Assembly (NCBI GenBank): GCA_964348095.1
Contig: CAYGBK010000076.1
Span: forward strand, 1-64,000
Direction: 5' to 3'
DNA: 64,000 bases
DNA from: WVXP01 sp964348095
Lineage (GTDB): Bacteria > Desulfobacterota > BSN033 > WVXP01
Part shown: piece after piece, positions 8,877-17,686 of the stretch
Position numbering within the stretch: position 1 is the first letter of the stretch
How the letters are laid out: the number at the start of each line of letters is the position of its first letter
Notes under the pieces: generated by a model
What the model was told of the DNA's origin: nothing
The model's input: the letters and a program-made list of their open reading frames with translations, nothing else
Databases searched by the model: none
Made by a program: the position numbers and the translations under genes

Positions 8877-9770
8877 TTAACAGCGTGTTGCCAAGTCATA
8901 CCCGCAGCTTCGCATGACGGATCCATACCTTTCCTCGACAATCTTCAAAGACTCCCTATCAAGTTCATCCTTCCATCCATCAGGCTGACCCTGGCGTATG
9001 AAATGTTCTCCCCCATGATTTCTGCGTTCAGCGTTCCCATATGTTTCTTCGAGATACCTCATCCTTTCAAATGTAGATGCTTCGATCGCTCTTCCCAAAC
9101 TTCTTTCATCATAATGAATGTTGCAGAAATTCAAAACGTGCCTTAGCACACCAGCAGTATCCGTGTGTAACGCCTCATATTTAATAATCAAGATACGCTG
9201 ATTTTGGTTCGCACTAAGCCATCCCAATACATGTTGGTCCCAGCTACATGGCCAATGGTTATCTAGGTTTAGGAAATCCTTCAGCGACAAATCGAAAGAC
9301 CCTTTCGCTAGCCTTTCATAATGCCAATAAGAAAGCATAGTGGCCCTCGGATCACGCAATAAGTACAGAACGTTAGGCAATTTAGGATCGTATGGCGAAT
9401 GTACTCTAAACAATCTTGGATTAGGCAATGCTGAGAAGTCTCCTGACGCACCTTCTAAATGACCTTTTTTCTTCAAGTAAAGTTTGTTCACATCCGGAAT
9501 AACATTGACTGTATTCCGCAAAGTAATAAGGTCTCTCGAGCCCTTCTTTAGTATGTTAGAAATGAGGAAAGTGAGCCATGTAGTACCTGATTTTGGAAAT
9601 GAGACGATAAATACGTCAGATGGCCGGATAGACGAAACGAAATTCCAGTACTCTTTTCTAGATTTCAACAATATGCGAAATCTCTCGATCTTCCGCAGAA
9701 AACCGACGCCAAATTTCACCATTTTGCTACTCTTACAAAAACGCGTTATTTCGGACCAGTTAGTTTCCAA
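8877..9770 (-). CDS. Sulfotransferase-family protein (PAPS-dependent)
   Basis: A 297 aa cytosolic-type sulfotransferase. FIVSFPKSGTTWLTFLI is the 5'-phosphosulfate-binding loop (PKSGTTW), YLLRDPRATMLSYWHY the 3'-phosphate motif, and a C-terminal GDWK-like segment (GQPDGWKDEL) follows near residue 265. It probably transfers sulfate from PAPS to a hydroxyl of the surface glycan. It overlaps the upstream GT2 gene by 11 nt, so it belongs to the operon. The DNA is AT-rich compared with the rest of the window. The acceptor is inferred from context only. Confidence 0.85.
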   Translation of the reverse strand: METNWSEITRFCKSSKMVKFGVGFLRKIERFRILLKSRKEYWNFVSSIRPSDVFIVSFPKSGTTWLTFLISNILKKGSRDLITLRNTVNVIPDVNKLYLKKKGHLEGASGDFSALPNPRLFRVHSPYDPKLPNVLYLLRDPRATMLSYWHYERLAKGSFDLSLKDFLNLDNHWPCSWDQHVLGWLSANQNQRILIIKYEALHTDTAGVLRHVLNFCNIHYDERSLGRAIEASTFERMRYLEETYGNAERRNHGGEHFIRQGQPDGWKDELDRESLKIVEERYGSVMRSCGYDLATRC

Positions 9771-10752
9771 AAAGCCATTTATAGCTAAATGAGTTAATGG
9801 CTTTCAATAACCTCCTAATCCGTCGATTAGTTAGGAATTTATTTCTCGGCCTCCGAGAATTTGCAGAACCTACAGCCCCAAAAAAATCCAAACCTTCACC
9901 TTTTAACCATTCAAGCTCTAACTCGAGTTGTGAAACTCGATTTCCCATGTGATGGACAAAATAACCAGTTGTTGATAAACGCCAAAACCCTTCTGCACTC
10001 AACCGATAATCCAATTGTGTATCATCTCCTAATGGAACCTTAGCATCCAGAGGAAGCACTTTCTGGAGAACCTTTTTTTTTGTTGTGAACTGAAAATGAG
10101 AACCTCCGATGTATGCACCAATTGAACCTCTTGAAAGGAAGATATCTCTTCTATTTGGTTTTGAGTGTTCTTGCGGCGAAGAGCCCAACCCTCTGGCCTG
10201 CGCACTCACATATTTCTCAGGGATGAGTCTATTGCCTTCTTGGACCAGGACAGTAGAATCGTTCTGTGCCCCTTCGAGCGTACTTCGCTGATTTTCTGAA
10301 AGTGGACCTGAGATCGGCTGAGCGGTTATTATACCTGCTTCAGGAAAGCCGGCAAGGACATCTAACGACGCCTCCAACCATCCTCGCAAGAAACAAACAT
10401 CACTATCGGTGTAGGATATGATCTCCCCAGGAGCCGCACGAAGAAGAATATTCCATGCTCCGACCTTCCCTAGGTTATGTTCAGATAAAAGCAGGCATTG
10501 AATCTTACTTAGCCGGCGCATTTCGACCAAATAGTTTTGGACTTCGACACAACTTGCATTGTCGAAAACCATCAGATCGAATGGAACGTTGGTATTTTCC
10601 CGCATACTTTTGAGGCAAAGTTTCAAAACCTCAAAGCTTTCTGACCAGTACCCGTCTAGAAATGGGATATGTACGATGCTCGTTACCGTAACTTTTTTCG
10701 GCTGGTAAACATCTTGCTGCCATTTCATCGGATTCTGGCCCAGGCGCATCAT
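9760..10752 (-). CDS. Glycosyltransferase family 2
   Basis: A 330 aa GT-A enzyme: VTSIVHIPFLDGYW at the N-terminus, LMVFDNASCVEVQNYL, SEHNLGKVGAWNILL and ISYTDSDVCFLRGWLE, where the DSD is the metal-binding DxD. PIS and GDDTQLDYRL later in the chain fit the acceptor/base region. It overlaps the sulfotransferase start by 11 nt and lies about 60 nt after wzt. The start is ambiguous between two adjacent ATGs at 10752 and 10749. Confidence 0.83.
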   Translation of the reverse strand: MMRLGQNPMKWQQDVYQPKKVTVTSIVHIPFLDGYWSESFEVLKLCLKSMRENTNVPFDLMVFDNASCVEVQNYLVEMRRLSKIQCLLLSEHNLGKVGAWNILLRAAPGEIISYTDSDVCFLRGWLEASLDVLAGFPEAGIITAQPISGPLSENQRSTLEGAQNDSTVLVQEGNRLIPEKYVSAQARGLGSSPQEHSKPNRRDIFLSRGSIGAYIGGSHFQFTTKKKVLQKVLPLDAKVPLGDDTQLDYRLSAEGFWRLSTTGYFVHHMGNRVSQLELELEWLKGEGLDFFGAVGSANSRRPRNKFLTNRRIRRLLKAINSFSYKWLFGN

Positions 10753-10816
10753 TCATGCTCCCATGTAAACCATTCCAGCTTAGATTCGAAAAAACAGGCT
10801 GTCCGAATCTTAGTCA

Positions 10817-12094
10817 TTATTCTGGCTGGGCGTTGTTATTTCTCTGGATTAGTTGCCCACTCTTGTTACTCCAACCCCAGACAATTCCTGGTGCACAAAT
10901 AGCCTTGCTATTTTTCCCACTGACACCAACCGCATCGACAGGGAATTTGTCGCTTCGGTAAATCAGCTTGTCACCTGCTAGCGCTCCAACATTTATCTTG
11001 AAATAAAGTGAGTATGCTCCAGGAGCAATCCAAAGGGCGGGAAACTTCAAAGATAACCTGTAGCTACCAGGTTCAAGTGGACCTAAGTTGAGTTCATTAT
11101 TGGCCTTAGAGGTATCTATGATGAGCTCCCCTCTTAAGTTCTCCATAATGACCGATAACTCAAAACTCTGTACATGTATGGTTGATTGAATTTCCACGAT
11201 GATTGAAAACGGTGAGCCTGAACGAATACTACCTGCCTCTTTCCCGTCGATGAGGAGCCGACCGAAGCCTATTCCTTCACTCAACGCTTTCCGGTCATTC
11301 TCATACAGAATTCTTCGGAGATACTCTTTGACTCCCAAAGCAGCACTTCCAATAAACGAAAACTCTCCGTTATCTAGGACCAAGACTTTTTCGCAGAATT
11401 CTCTTACCGCACCCGTATTGTGACTCACAAACAAAACCGTGCGGCCTATCTTGGCGACTTCTGCCATTTTTCCCACGCATTTTTTCTGAAAGGCAGCGTC
11501 ACCAACGGCCAGCACCTCGTCCACCAAGAGAATTTCTGGCTCGAGATGGGCGGCGACAGCGAAGGCCAGGCGGACGCACATACCACTGGAGTAATGCTTT
11601 ACTGGGGTATCTATGAACTTCTCGATTTCGGCGAACGCCACAATTTCATCAAACTTATGGTCGATTTCTGCACGTTTCATTCCGAGAATGGCACCATTAA
11701 GGTAGATGTTCTCCCGCCCGGTTAGCTCCGGATGAAAGCCCGTGCCTACCTCTAAGAGTGAGCCCACTCGGCCGTAGATTTCTGCTGATCCTTCCGTGGG
11801 TTCCGTAATGCGGGATAGGATCTTGAGCAGAGTCGTTTTCCCTGCTCCGTTGCGACCGATCACACCCACCACCTCGCCTCTTTTTACTTCGAAAGAGACA
11901 TCCCTGAGCGCCCATATGGTTTCAGTTAGCCCAGCCGCGCCTGTGTTTGTTCCGCCAATCAGGTCTCGTACTTTACGAAAGGGCGAGGAGACTGTGTTCA
12001 CAATGGTGTCACGGAAGGTACGGTAGCGTTCCTGAGGACCGCCGATACGGTATTGTTTGGAGAGGTTATCGACTTTGATTGCGAGGTCATTCAT
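10817..12094 (-). CDS. wzt: Polysaccharide ABC exporter ATP-binding protein with Wzt C-terminal domain
   Basis: ATPase of an O-antigen/capsule exporter, 425 aa. It has a Walker A GRNGAGKTT (about residue 75), ABC signature YSSGMCVRLAFA and Walker B EILLVDEVLAVGD, then an extra 150-residue C-terminal beta domain (about 270-425: FSIIVEIQST, LEPGSYRLSLKFP, APGAYSLYFKI). In Wzt this domain recognises the capped end of the glycan. The open frame extends upstream into the permease gene. I chose the ATG at 12094 (MNDLAIKVDNLSKQYRIGG), 2 nt after the permease stop, since homology to ABC ATPases begins there. Confidence 0.9.
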   Translation of the reverse strand: MNDLAIKVDNLSKQYRIGGPQERYRTFRDTIVNTVSSPFRKVRDLIGGTNTGAAGLTETIWALRDVSFEVKRGEVVGVIGRNGAGKTTLLKILSRITEPTEGSAEIYGRVGSLLEVGTGFHPELTGRENIYLNGAILGMKRAEIDHKFDEIVAFAEIEKFIDTPVKHYSSGMCVRLAFAVAAHLEPEILLVDEVLAVGDAAFQKKCVGKMAEVAKIGRTVLFVSHNTGAVREFCEKVLVLDNGEFSFIGSAALGVKEYLRRILYENDRKALSEGIGFGRLLIDGKEAGSIRSGSPFSIIVEIQSTIHVQSFELSVIMENLRGELIIDTSKANNELNLGPLEPGSYRLSLKFPALWIAPGAYSLYFKINVGALAGDKLIYRSDKFPVDAVGVSGKNSKAICAPGIVWGWSNKSGQLIQRNNNAQPE

Positions 12095-12096
12095 GT

Positions 12097-12972
12097 TCAA
12101 ATCACATCCGCAAATGTCTTTTCCATTCGGCGAAAGTAGAAGGTGCCGATTACTAGAAGTGCTAGGGCGACAACGGAGGAGACGATGATGATCGGGCCGG
12201 GTGTGGTTTCGGTGCCTAGGAGAGCCCATCGGAAGCCCTCCACGACACCGGCCATGGGGTTCAACCCCATGAGCCATCCCGGCAAACCCAGCTTCTCCAA
12301 ATAGGGAATCACCCTGCTCGAAGGGTAGATAACCGGGGTAACGAAAAGCCACAACTGCACAAAGAAGGGGACAACGTATCTGATGTCACGGAATTGGACG
12401 TTGAGAGCAGAGAGCCACATTCCGACACCCAATGCCGTGGCGAAGGCCAGAAGGAGAAGGAAGGGAAAAAATACTATAGTTCCGTTGGGCCAGATTCCGT
12501 ACCAGGCCATCATCCCCAGAAGAACGGTGAACGCAATAACGAAATCCACCACACCGGAGAGAACAGACGAGATGGGTATGACAAGGCGCGGAAAGAAAAC
12601 CTTCTTAATCAAATTTGAGGAACCCACAAGGCTGTTAGACGACTGACTCAAACCATGCGCAAAGAAAGTCCATGGAAGAAGACCAGCATAGGAAAAAATG
12701 GGATACGGCAACCCATCAGAACCCACTTTGGCCATCTTACCAAAGAAAATGGTGAACACCACCATAGTGAAGAAAGGCTGAATGACGGCCCAGGCTGCCC
12801 CCAAAACCGTTTGCTTATAACGGACTTTGATGTCACGCCAGGTGAGAAAATAGAGGAGTTCGCGGTACTCCCAAAGCTCCCTTAGTTTGAGCGAAACCCA
12901 TCCACGGGAGGGTTCGATTCGGATGACGGAAAGCTCTGAAGCGGCGGTTTGTTCTGTGGACTGACTAGCCAT
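12097..12972 (-). CDS. wzm: Polysaccharide ABC exporter permease (ABC-2 type)
   Basis: Integral membrane partner of the ATPase encoded just downstream, 291 aa. The cytosolic start contains LWEYRELLYFLTWRDIKVRYKQ, the conserved entry helix of ABC-2 polysaccharide permeases, followed by LGAAWAVIQPFF and six predicted membrane segments between residues 60 and 280. PFFVQLWLFVTPVIYPSS is the usual late hydrophobic motif. With wzt it exports a completed lipid-linked glycan across the inner membrane. The gene is preceded by a 290 bp leader after the NusG-like gene. Confidence 0.9.
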   Translation of the reverse strand: MASQSTEQTAASELSVIRIEPSRGWVSLKLRELWEYRELLYFLTWRDIKVRYKQTVLGAAWAVIQPFFTMVVFTIFFGKMAKVGSDGLPYPIFSYAGLLPWTFFAHGLSQSSNSLVGSSNLIKKVFFPRLVIPISSVLSGVVDFVIAFTVLLGMMAWYGIWPNGTIVFFPFLLLLAFATALGVGMWLSALNVQFRDIRYVVPFFVQLWLFVTPVIYPSSRVIPYLEKLGLPGWLMGLNPMAGVVEGFRWALLGTETTPGPIIIVSSVVALALLVIGTFYFRRMEKTFADVI

Positions 12973-13262
12973 GAAGATTCATCACGGTGGGTGCTTCACC
13001 ATCATTGCAAAGTAGGCGGTAGGGAGTAAGCAGAAAACCCCGTGTATAGCGCCTGCGGCGTAAAATGGACGGGCTACCGCCGTTACGAATTGGAGTTTCA
13101 ATCCGGCAGGAGAAGCTGATGGGGTTTCTGTGCTTACTGCAAGGCAAAAGGCTAAAGCGTTTCTCTCAAACCTCAAGCCATGACTCAGACAGCGAACCTC
13201 TACTCTAACCGTCTGAGATTATTGATAGCTTCTATCCATCCAAGTAGCACTTTTAACGCCTT
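12973..13262 (-). other. Leader between NusG-like gene and wzm; no gene seen
   Basis: This 290 bp stretch has no convincing reading frame. It separates the antiterminator gene from the exporter and glycosyltransferase genes it probably serves, so it is the expected place for a pause or recruitment element. No ops or JUMPstart match was found on the transcribed strand. A GGCGGTAG core at 13015-13022 lies on the opposite strand. Confidence 0.4.
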
Positions 13263-13790
13263 TCAACTCCAGACCTTTTCCACCTGCAGATAGTCGAGCT
13301 CAACGCCTGCTTCGTACCCCAAAAGACGCAAGAGAATGCGGATCCTTCCCTCTTTGGGAAGCCAGCGTTCAAAGACACCGATAAGATCCTTCAGGGGGCC
13401 GGTCTTTATCTTCACAGTATCGTTTGGTTCCAGTTCATAGGGTCTTCTGGCCACCCCGTGGCCGTCAATTCTCCTTCGGATCTCGTCTATGACCTCTTCC
13501 TCGACGGGAACTGGACCTCCGCGGTTTCCTAGCACTCGTCTTATTCCCCTGGCCCAGCGGACGGTTGAGTAGTGACTCGCAACATCAAATCGAGCAAATA
13601 TGTATCCAGGAAAGAGGGGTTCCAGGACCTTTCTCGATCCTCCAATCCGAGACGCATAGGTCTCCATCAGGGGGCTCAGGGTCTCGATACCCGCTCGTCT
13701 AAGGTGGAAAAGTGCTCTTCTCTCATTCCTTGGTTTCGTCTGGACGACGTACCAAGGGAAAGGCACTGAGAAATCAACCTGACGTTCCAT
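13263..13790 (-). CDS. NusG/RfaH-type transcription antiterminator
   Basis: A 175 aa NusG paralog. The N-terminal NGN domain (about 10-110) shows FPWYVVQTKPRNERRALFHL, ETLSPLMETY and LFPGYIFARFD. The C-terminal KOW-like domain (about 118-170) starts YELEPNDTVKIKTGPLKDLIG. This layout matches RfaH/UpxY/LoaP specialised factors, which ride on RNA polymerase and allow long polysaccharide operons to be read through. It sits inside the polysaccharide locus, upstream of wzm-wzt and at least ten further genes. Housekeeping NusG would normally lie with rplK/secE, which are absent here. Confidence 0.85.
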   Translation of the reverse strand: MERQVDFSVPFPWYVVQTKPRNERRALFHLRRAGIETLSPLMETYASRIGGSRKVLEPLFPGYIFARFDVASHYSTVRWARGIRRVLGNRGGPVPVEEEVIDEIRRRIDGHGVARRPYELEPNDTVKIKTGPLKDLIGVFERWLPKEGRIRILLRLLGYEAGVELDYLQVEKVWS

Positions 13791-13824
13791 AATATCTAGT
13801 GAGACTTCACGGATTTAGAGTAAT

Positions 13825-14151
13825 TCAGAGGGCAAAAAGGCAAGAAACATGCCAGGGGATGAGGTTGATATTGAGGTGATAGGCTGTCGAGATCTGTTCT
13901 AACATGTTAGAAAAAGAAGAGTTTTCTAAACGAAAGTGCAAAACTGTCCTTGTCTTTGACACCAAAGGGGCTGTCATAAACCTGTCGGGTTGAGATTTTT
14001 TCCTATGGCACCGGACAATTCTTGTAATCCCCTCGTGCAGGATGTCATTTGACCACAGAGTAAAAAACGAATGGTCTACGTGACTGCCGGATAAGATGAC
14101 GCTGGGAATCTGGTCTGCAACTAGAGACTTTGTGGCACTGATCTTCGGCAT
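13825..14151 (-). CDS. Small hypothetical protein (doubtful)
   Basis: An open frame of 108 codons with an ATG start, 35 nt before the NusG-like gene and on the same strand. The translation (start MPKISATKSLVADQIPSVIL) has no motif I recognise, no membrane segment, and mixed composition. The first 25 residues faintly resemble a receiver-domain beginning, but the later conserved positions do not follow. The rest of the 560 bp interval 13791-14348 shows no other frame. It may be real, a relic, or chance. Confidence 0.25.
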   Translation of the reverse strand: MPKISATKSLVADQIPSVILSGSHVDHSFFTLWSNDILHEGITRIVRCHRKKSQPDRFMTAPLVSKTRTVLHFRLENSSFSNMLEQISTAYHLNINLIPWHVSCLFAL

Positions 14152-14348
14152 TTGGCAGCAGCCAAAGGCAGGACGGAAAGAGATCCAAGCGTTGCGCCTT
14201 TTTCTCTCTGAAGAGCACCTGAAAGTATCGGCTGCTGGCGATGGGTTAATTCATTAACAATGCCTGACGGCAAGGTCCGTTATCTGCCCAGGACCCGGTT
14301 GACTCCGATTATCGAGACGATTTTGTTCGCCGTTGGAGGATAGAGGCT

Positions 14349-15812
14349 TTAAGAAGGCCTAGCGTTTCTCTTCTTTTCGATCCGGTCGATTGCGTGGCCT
14401 ATTGAATGATCTCCAGGTCTTATGGAAAGCGCCTCTCTGTAGTAGCCCAGGGCTCGGTCTAAGGCTCCAAGCTCTTCGTAGCTGCTGGCTATTCCTTTGA
14501 GGGCCCGCAAAGACTTAGGATCCTGGTTCAACAAATCGTGCCATTCCTGGATGGCCCGAGAGTATCTTTTTTGCTTGAAAAATAGCCAGGCCAGCCGGTC
14601 TCTGTAGATAATTGCTGATGGTTTCAGTGAGATGGCTTTCACAAGGGCAGCCTCAGCCTCTGAGAAATTCTTCTGCCTTTCCCAATACCTTGCTAGGTGG
14701 GCGTAGATTTCGGGATTATCTGGATCCTTCGAAAGGGCATTGGCATAGACCTCCAGGGCTTTCTCTCCATTTCCAGTGCCCTCGAGCCGTGCCGCAAGGG
14801 CGAGCCGATACGATGTCTCATCAGACTGGATATCCACCAGTCGTTCCAATTCGGCTACGGACTCTTCTTTCCGATTCAGGATCCACAAGGCGTTTGAGAG
14901 GGCCAGGTAGGACCGGGGATTGTGTAGACTTATTTCTTGCGCTTTCTTCCACACGGCGAGAGCCGCCTCATGATCCTTATGGGCAAATAAGGCCGAGCCG
15001 TAGACGTGATATACATCCGCATTTATTGGATCCTGAGAAATCGCGATCTGGAATTCTTTTTTTGCGGACTCCCACATCCCTTTCTGGTTGAGAAACTGGG
15101 CCAGACGAAGATGGTACTCGGCTTGATCTGGAATCACTCCTTTCAAATCATCGTATCTCTGCGTGACGGCAAAGGACGTGTCCAACACTCGGTTCAGTTC
15201 TTGAGGAGGCTCTATTTCGAGGAACGCTCGGAAGTGGCGTTGGACGTTGCGCCGAACCCAATCAGCCTCAGCTTCTGACGGGGTCGCCCCGTCCGTTTTC
15301 AAAAAAAGGGCATACTGACCTAAATAGTAATTGGCCACACCCCAGCGGATATCAGCATTGGTGGGGTTAAGGGAGATTGCACGGGAGAAGGCACGTTGCG
15401 TTTTCGTTTTCAATTGAGGCCGATGAGGACCGAGGGCACCATACACCCATCCCAAATGGTAGTGATAGAGACTTGCGGAAGGTTCCAGAGAAATAGCCTT
15501 TTCGAGGTATATCCGGGCTTTGTTTAGCAGGCGGCGCCGTTCCATCAGGGTCAGACCGCTTTTTGTGCTCTGATTCTGATACTCCCGCCCAATAGAAAAC
15601 CAGTAGAAACTGTGGAAAGGCTGGATCCTCAGCGCACGTCCCATGAAGTCCGGTCTGATCCTTTGACCATCTCCCGCGGCTATGGCTTGCTGAAACCAGA
15701 GGGTGCCCATGAGCTGTGAGACGGCTAGCGCGATCATGACCCCGAGTGCCCCTACGGATAGGATTAATCCACGAGAGCCACGTATTTTCAGCGATTCATT
15801 GAGCTTCCCCAT
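14349..15812 (-). CDS. TPR-repeat protein with N-terminal membrane anchor
   Basis: A 487 aa protein. Residues about 15-37 (LILSVGALGVMIALAVSQLMG) form a single membrane helix. From about residue 60 the chain is tetratricopeptide repeats, with clear units such as YHLRLAQFLNQKGMWESAKKEFQIAI, ADVYHVYGSALFAHKDHEAAL and ALKGIASSYEELGALDRALGYYREAL. It probably acts as a periplasmic-side scaffold for polymer assembly. Its start overlaps the end of the O-antigen ligase-type gene by 17 nt, a common pairing in exopolysaccharide and O-antigen loci. Confidence 0.82.
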   Translation of the reverse strand: MGKLNESLKIRGSRGLILSVGALGVMIALAVSQLMGTLWFQQAIAAGDGQRIRPDFMGRALRIQPFHSFYWFSIGREYQNQSTKSGLTLMERRRLLNKARIYLEKAISLEPSASLYHYHLGWVYGALGPHRPQLKTKTQRAFSRAISLNPTNADIRWGVANYYLGQYALFLKTDGATPSEAEADWVRRNVQRHFRAFLEIEPPQELNRVLDTSFAVTQRYDDLKGVIPDQAEYHLRLAQFLNQKGMWESAKKEFQIAISQDPINADVYHVYGSALFAHKDHEAALAVWKKAQEISLHNPRSYLALSNALWILNRKEESVAELERLVDIQSDETSYRLALAARLEGTGNGEKALEVYANALSKDPDNPEIYAHLARYWERQKNFSEAEAALVKAISLKPSAIIYRDRLAWLFFKQKRYSRAIQEWHDLLNQDPKSLRALKGIASSYEELGALDRALGYYREALSIRPGDHSIGHAIDRIEKKRNARPS

Positions 15813-17418
15813 ATATGTTCTCCGTTTTGAGCCTCATTGCAAGACCCATTACGATGGCAAATTGAAGCGCATTGGCTGGGATGTGAAGATTGAAGTCTCC
15901 TACTCCGTGGATCACCATGGCCACCATCGCCGCCATGAGGCCAACCATCACCTTCGGGTTGATACGGGCCTTATACATGTCATGCCGTCTCCATCGACCC
16001 CACAGGTCTTTGAAAAAAGCGACAAAGAACCAACCAAGTAGTCCGAACCCGAGCAGTCCGGTCTCTATCAGTACCTGAAAGAAATCATTTTCCGGATACA
16101 TCACCGTGGCCTGGCCGAAGAGGGTTTTATACTTTGGGTAGAGGTGAGCAAATGTTCCCAGACCTGTGCCAAACAACGGAAAATCGATTAGCATTTTCAA
16201 CCCATCTTTCCAGATTTGCATTCTTGTCTGAACGTTCGAATCCTGAAGCAGATTCTCCAGGGTCTTCACTTCGACTTGAAAAGGCACAAATCCTAACCAG
16301 AAAAGAAACAGAGCGGCAAAAAGTCCGATTGCAAGCGCGAGACCGATCATCCAGCGCCACCCCTCCTTCACCGATATCACCGCGACCAAGAAGAGAATCG
16401 ACCCGGTAAAGGCAACAATTCCGCCCCGGGATAAGGAAAGGAAGAGTCCTGACACCATCAGAACCAGAGCCAAGAGAAGAAAGAGGGCTACATGGAAATT
16501 CTGGTCGTTGAAACGCCTGCGATGGTTTCCCTGGCCGTCCACCCTTCCCCGGCCCATTCGTTCGACCTCTCGGATAAGAAGAGCCGCGGCGACCGGAATG
16601 ATGAGGGCCACATAGCCAGCAAAATGGTTGGGATTGACATACGGTCCGAAAAACGATTGATCGGTTCTAAAAACCGGTTTCCATAGGCCGTATATCTCCT
16701 CGGCTCCGACAAACCTCTGAAACATACCGATGACAGAAAGGAGTGACCCCATCACGATCATGAGATAGAGCAAGCGGAGGAGTTTCCCACGGCTATCGGC
16801 CCAGCCCAACAAGAGGCCGAATGTGGCTGCGTATGCGAGAATCTTCAGGAGTTCGACTCGCGTTGCGTGAGGATAGATCGTGAGGCTCCGCCAATCATGG
16901 AATAGACCTTTGGATTCTACCAGTTCGTCTCTTGGTAAACCGACCCTGTCTTTCCAGTCAACTGTCGCAACGCCCCCCTTTTCATCCATTTGGAGAACAC
17001 TGAAACGGGAGGGCTGGTCACGGCCACTTCCATATCCATCTACCGTCTCGCGATAGAGTTCATAAGTCTTCGGGGAAACGACCTTGAGTACTGTGGGTGG
17101 CATGGGCACCATCTGGAGTAAGATCAGCGAAATGAAGATCGAAAAGGGAAGGAAGAAAGAAGGCTTTGTGGTTTTGGCTCCGAATCCTGTTCCGCGATTT
17201 TTTGGTTTTACTGAGACTAGCAAGACCATTAGCAGTGAAAAAGCCACGAGTTCCATGAGGCTAAAGGCCCACGGATAGACCGATCCAAAAGCCAGAGGTG
17301 GAAAGACAATCAAAAAGCAGAGGCCAAATCCGATGATCGACGAGACTCGCTGTCCCAAAGCACTCCTCCCGCCCCGAAAGCCTGGCTTCAGAAAACGCAA
17401 GATATGTACCAAATCCAT
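15796..17418 (-). CDS. O-antigen ligase/polymerase-type membrane protein
   Basis: A 540 aa polytopic inner-membrane protein with about ten hydrophobic segments and one large periplasmic loop between residues about 105 and 175. FGPYVNPNHFAGYVALIIPV and, later, GTGLGTFAHLYPKYKTLFG are the Wzy_C/O-antigen ligase (WaaL-like) signatures. It either polymerises repeat units or ligates the glycan to its anchor. Because export here is by Wzm/Wzt, ligase is the more likely role, but the two cannot be told apart by sequence alone. First gene of the minus-strand polysaccharide operon; its promoter should lie in 17419-17680. Confidence 0.8.
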   Translation of the reverse strand: MDLVHILRFLKPGFRGGRSALGQRVSSIIGFGLCFLIVFPPLAFGSVYPWAFSLMELVAFSLLMVLLVSVKPKNRGTGFGAKTTKPSFFLPFSIFISLILLQMVPMPPTVLKVVSPKTYELYRETVDGYGSGRDQPSRFSVLQMDEKGGVATVDWKDRVGLPRDELVESKGLFHDWRSLTIYPHATRVELLKILAYAATFGLLLGWADSRGKLLRLLYLMIVMGSLLSVIGMFQRFVGAEEIYGLWKPVFRTDQSFFGPYVNPNHFAGYVALIIPVAAALLIREVERMGRGRVDGQGNHRRRFNDQNFHVALFLLLALVLMVSGLFLSLSRGGIVAFTGSILFLVAVISVKEGWRWMIGLALAIGLFAALFLFWLGFVPFQVEVKTLENLLQDSNVQTRMQIWKDGLKMLIDFPLFGTGLGTFAHLYPKYKTLFGQATVMYPENDFFQVLIETGLLGFGLLGWFFVAFFKDLWGRWRRHDMYKARINPKVMVGLMAAMVAMVIHGVGDFNLHIPANALQFAIVMGLAMRLKTENIYGEAQ

Positions 17419-17481
17419 TATAGGTCACAAACTTCTCGCACTTGAGGACGAGGAGGATGGCTCCCTTGAAGTTGGAGGAGT

Positions 17482-17500
17482 GTCCCGCCTGAGGCGGGAC
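17482..17500. repeat. Perfect 8-bp hairpin between divergent genes
   Basis: GTCCCGCC, a TGA triloop and GGCGGGAC form a perfect 8 bp stem. It lies in the 268 bp space between the polysaccharide operon and the plus-strand selenoprotein gene. There is no T-tract on either side, so it is not a simple terminator. It may be a regulatory or scattered palindromic repeat. Confidence 0.5.
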
Positions 17501-17686
17501 TCGAGCCAGAGAGTTTAGATAGAAGGTCAAGACCACCGCCCTTGCGTGAGGGCCGTAGGCTCGGAAGGGCAAAGGGAGAGGGGCTTGCCAGGGATAAACC
17601 TGGTAAAAAGTGTCAAAAAATTGTCGTAGCCTTTAAAAGAAAGGGGTAAGTTTTATATGATAGTCGATAAAAAAAGGAGGTAAGAA

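Noticed and set aside
13015..13024. GGCGGTAGGG, resembling the ops element for RfaH
   Set aside because: It lies on the plus strand while the operon is transcribed from the minus strand, and it lacks the following conserved bases.
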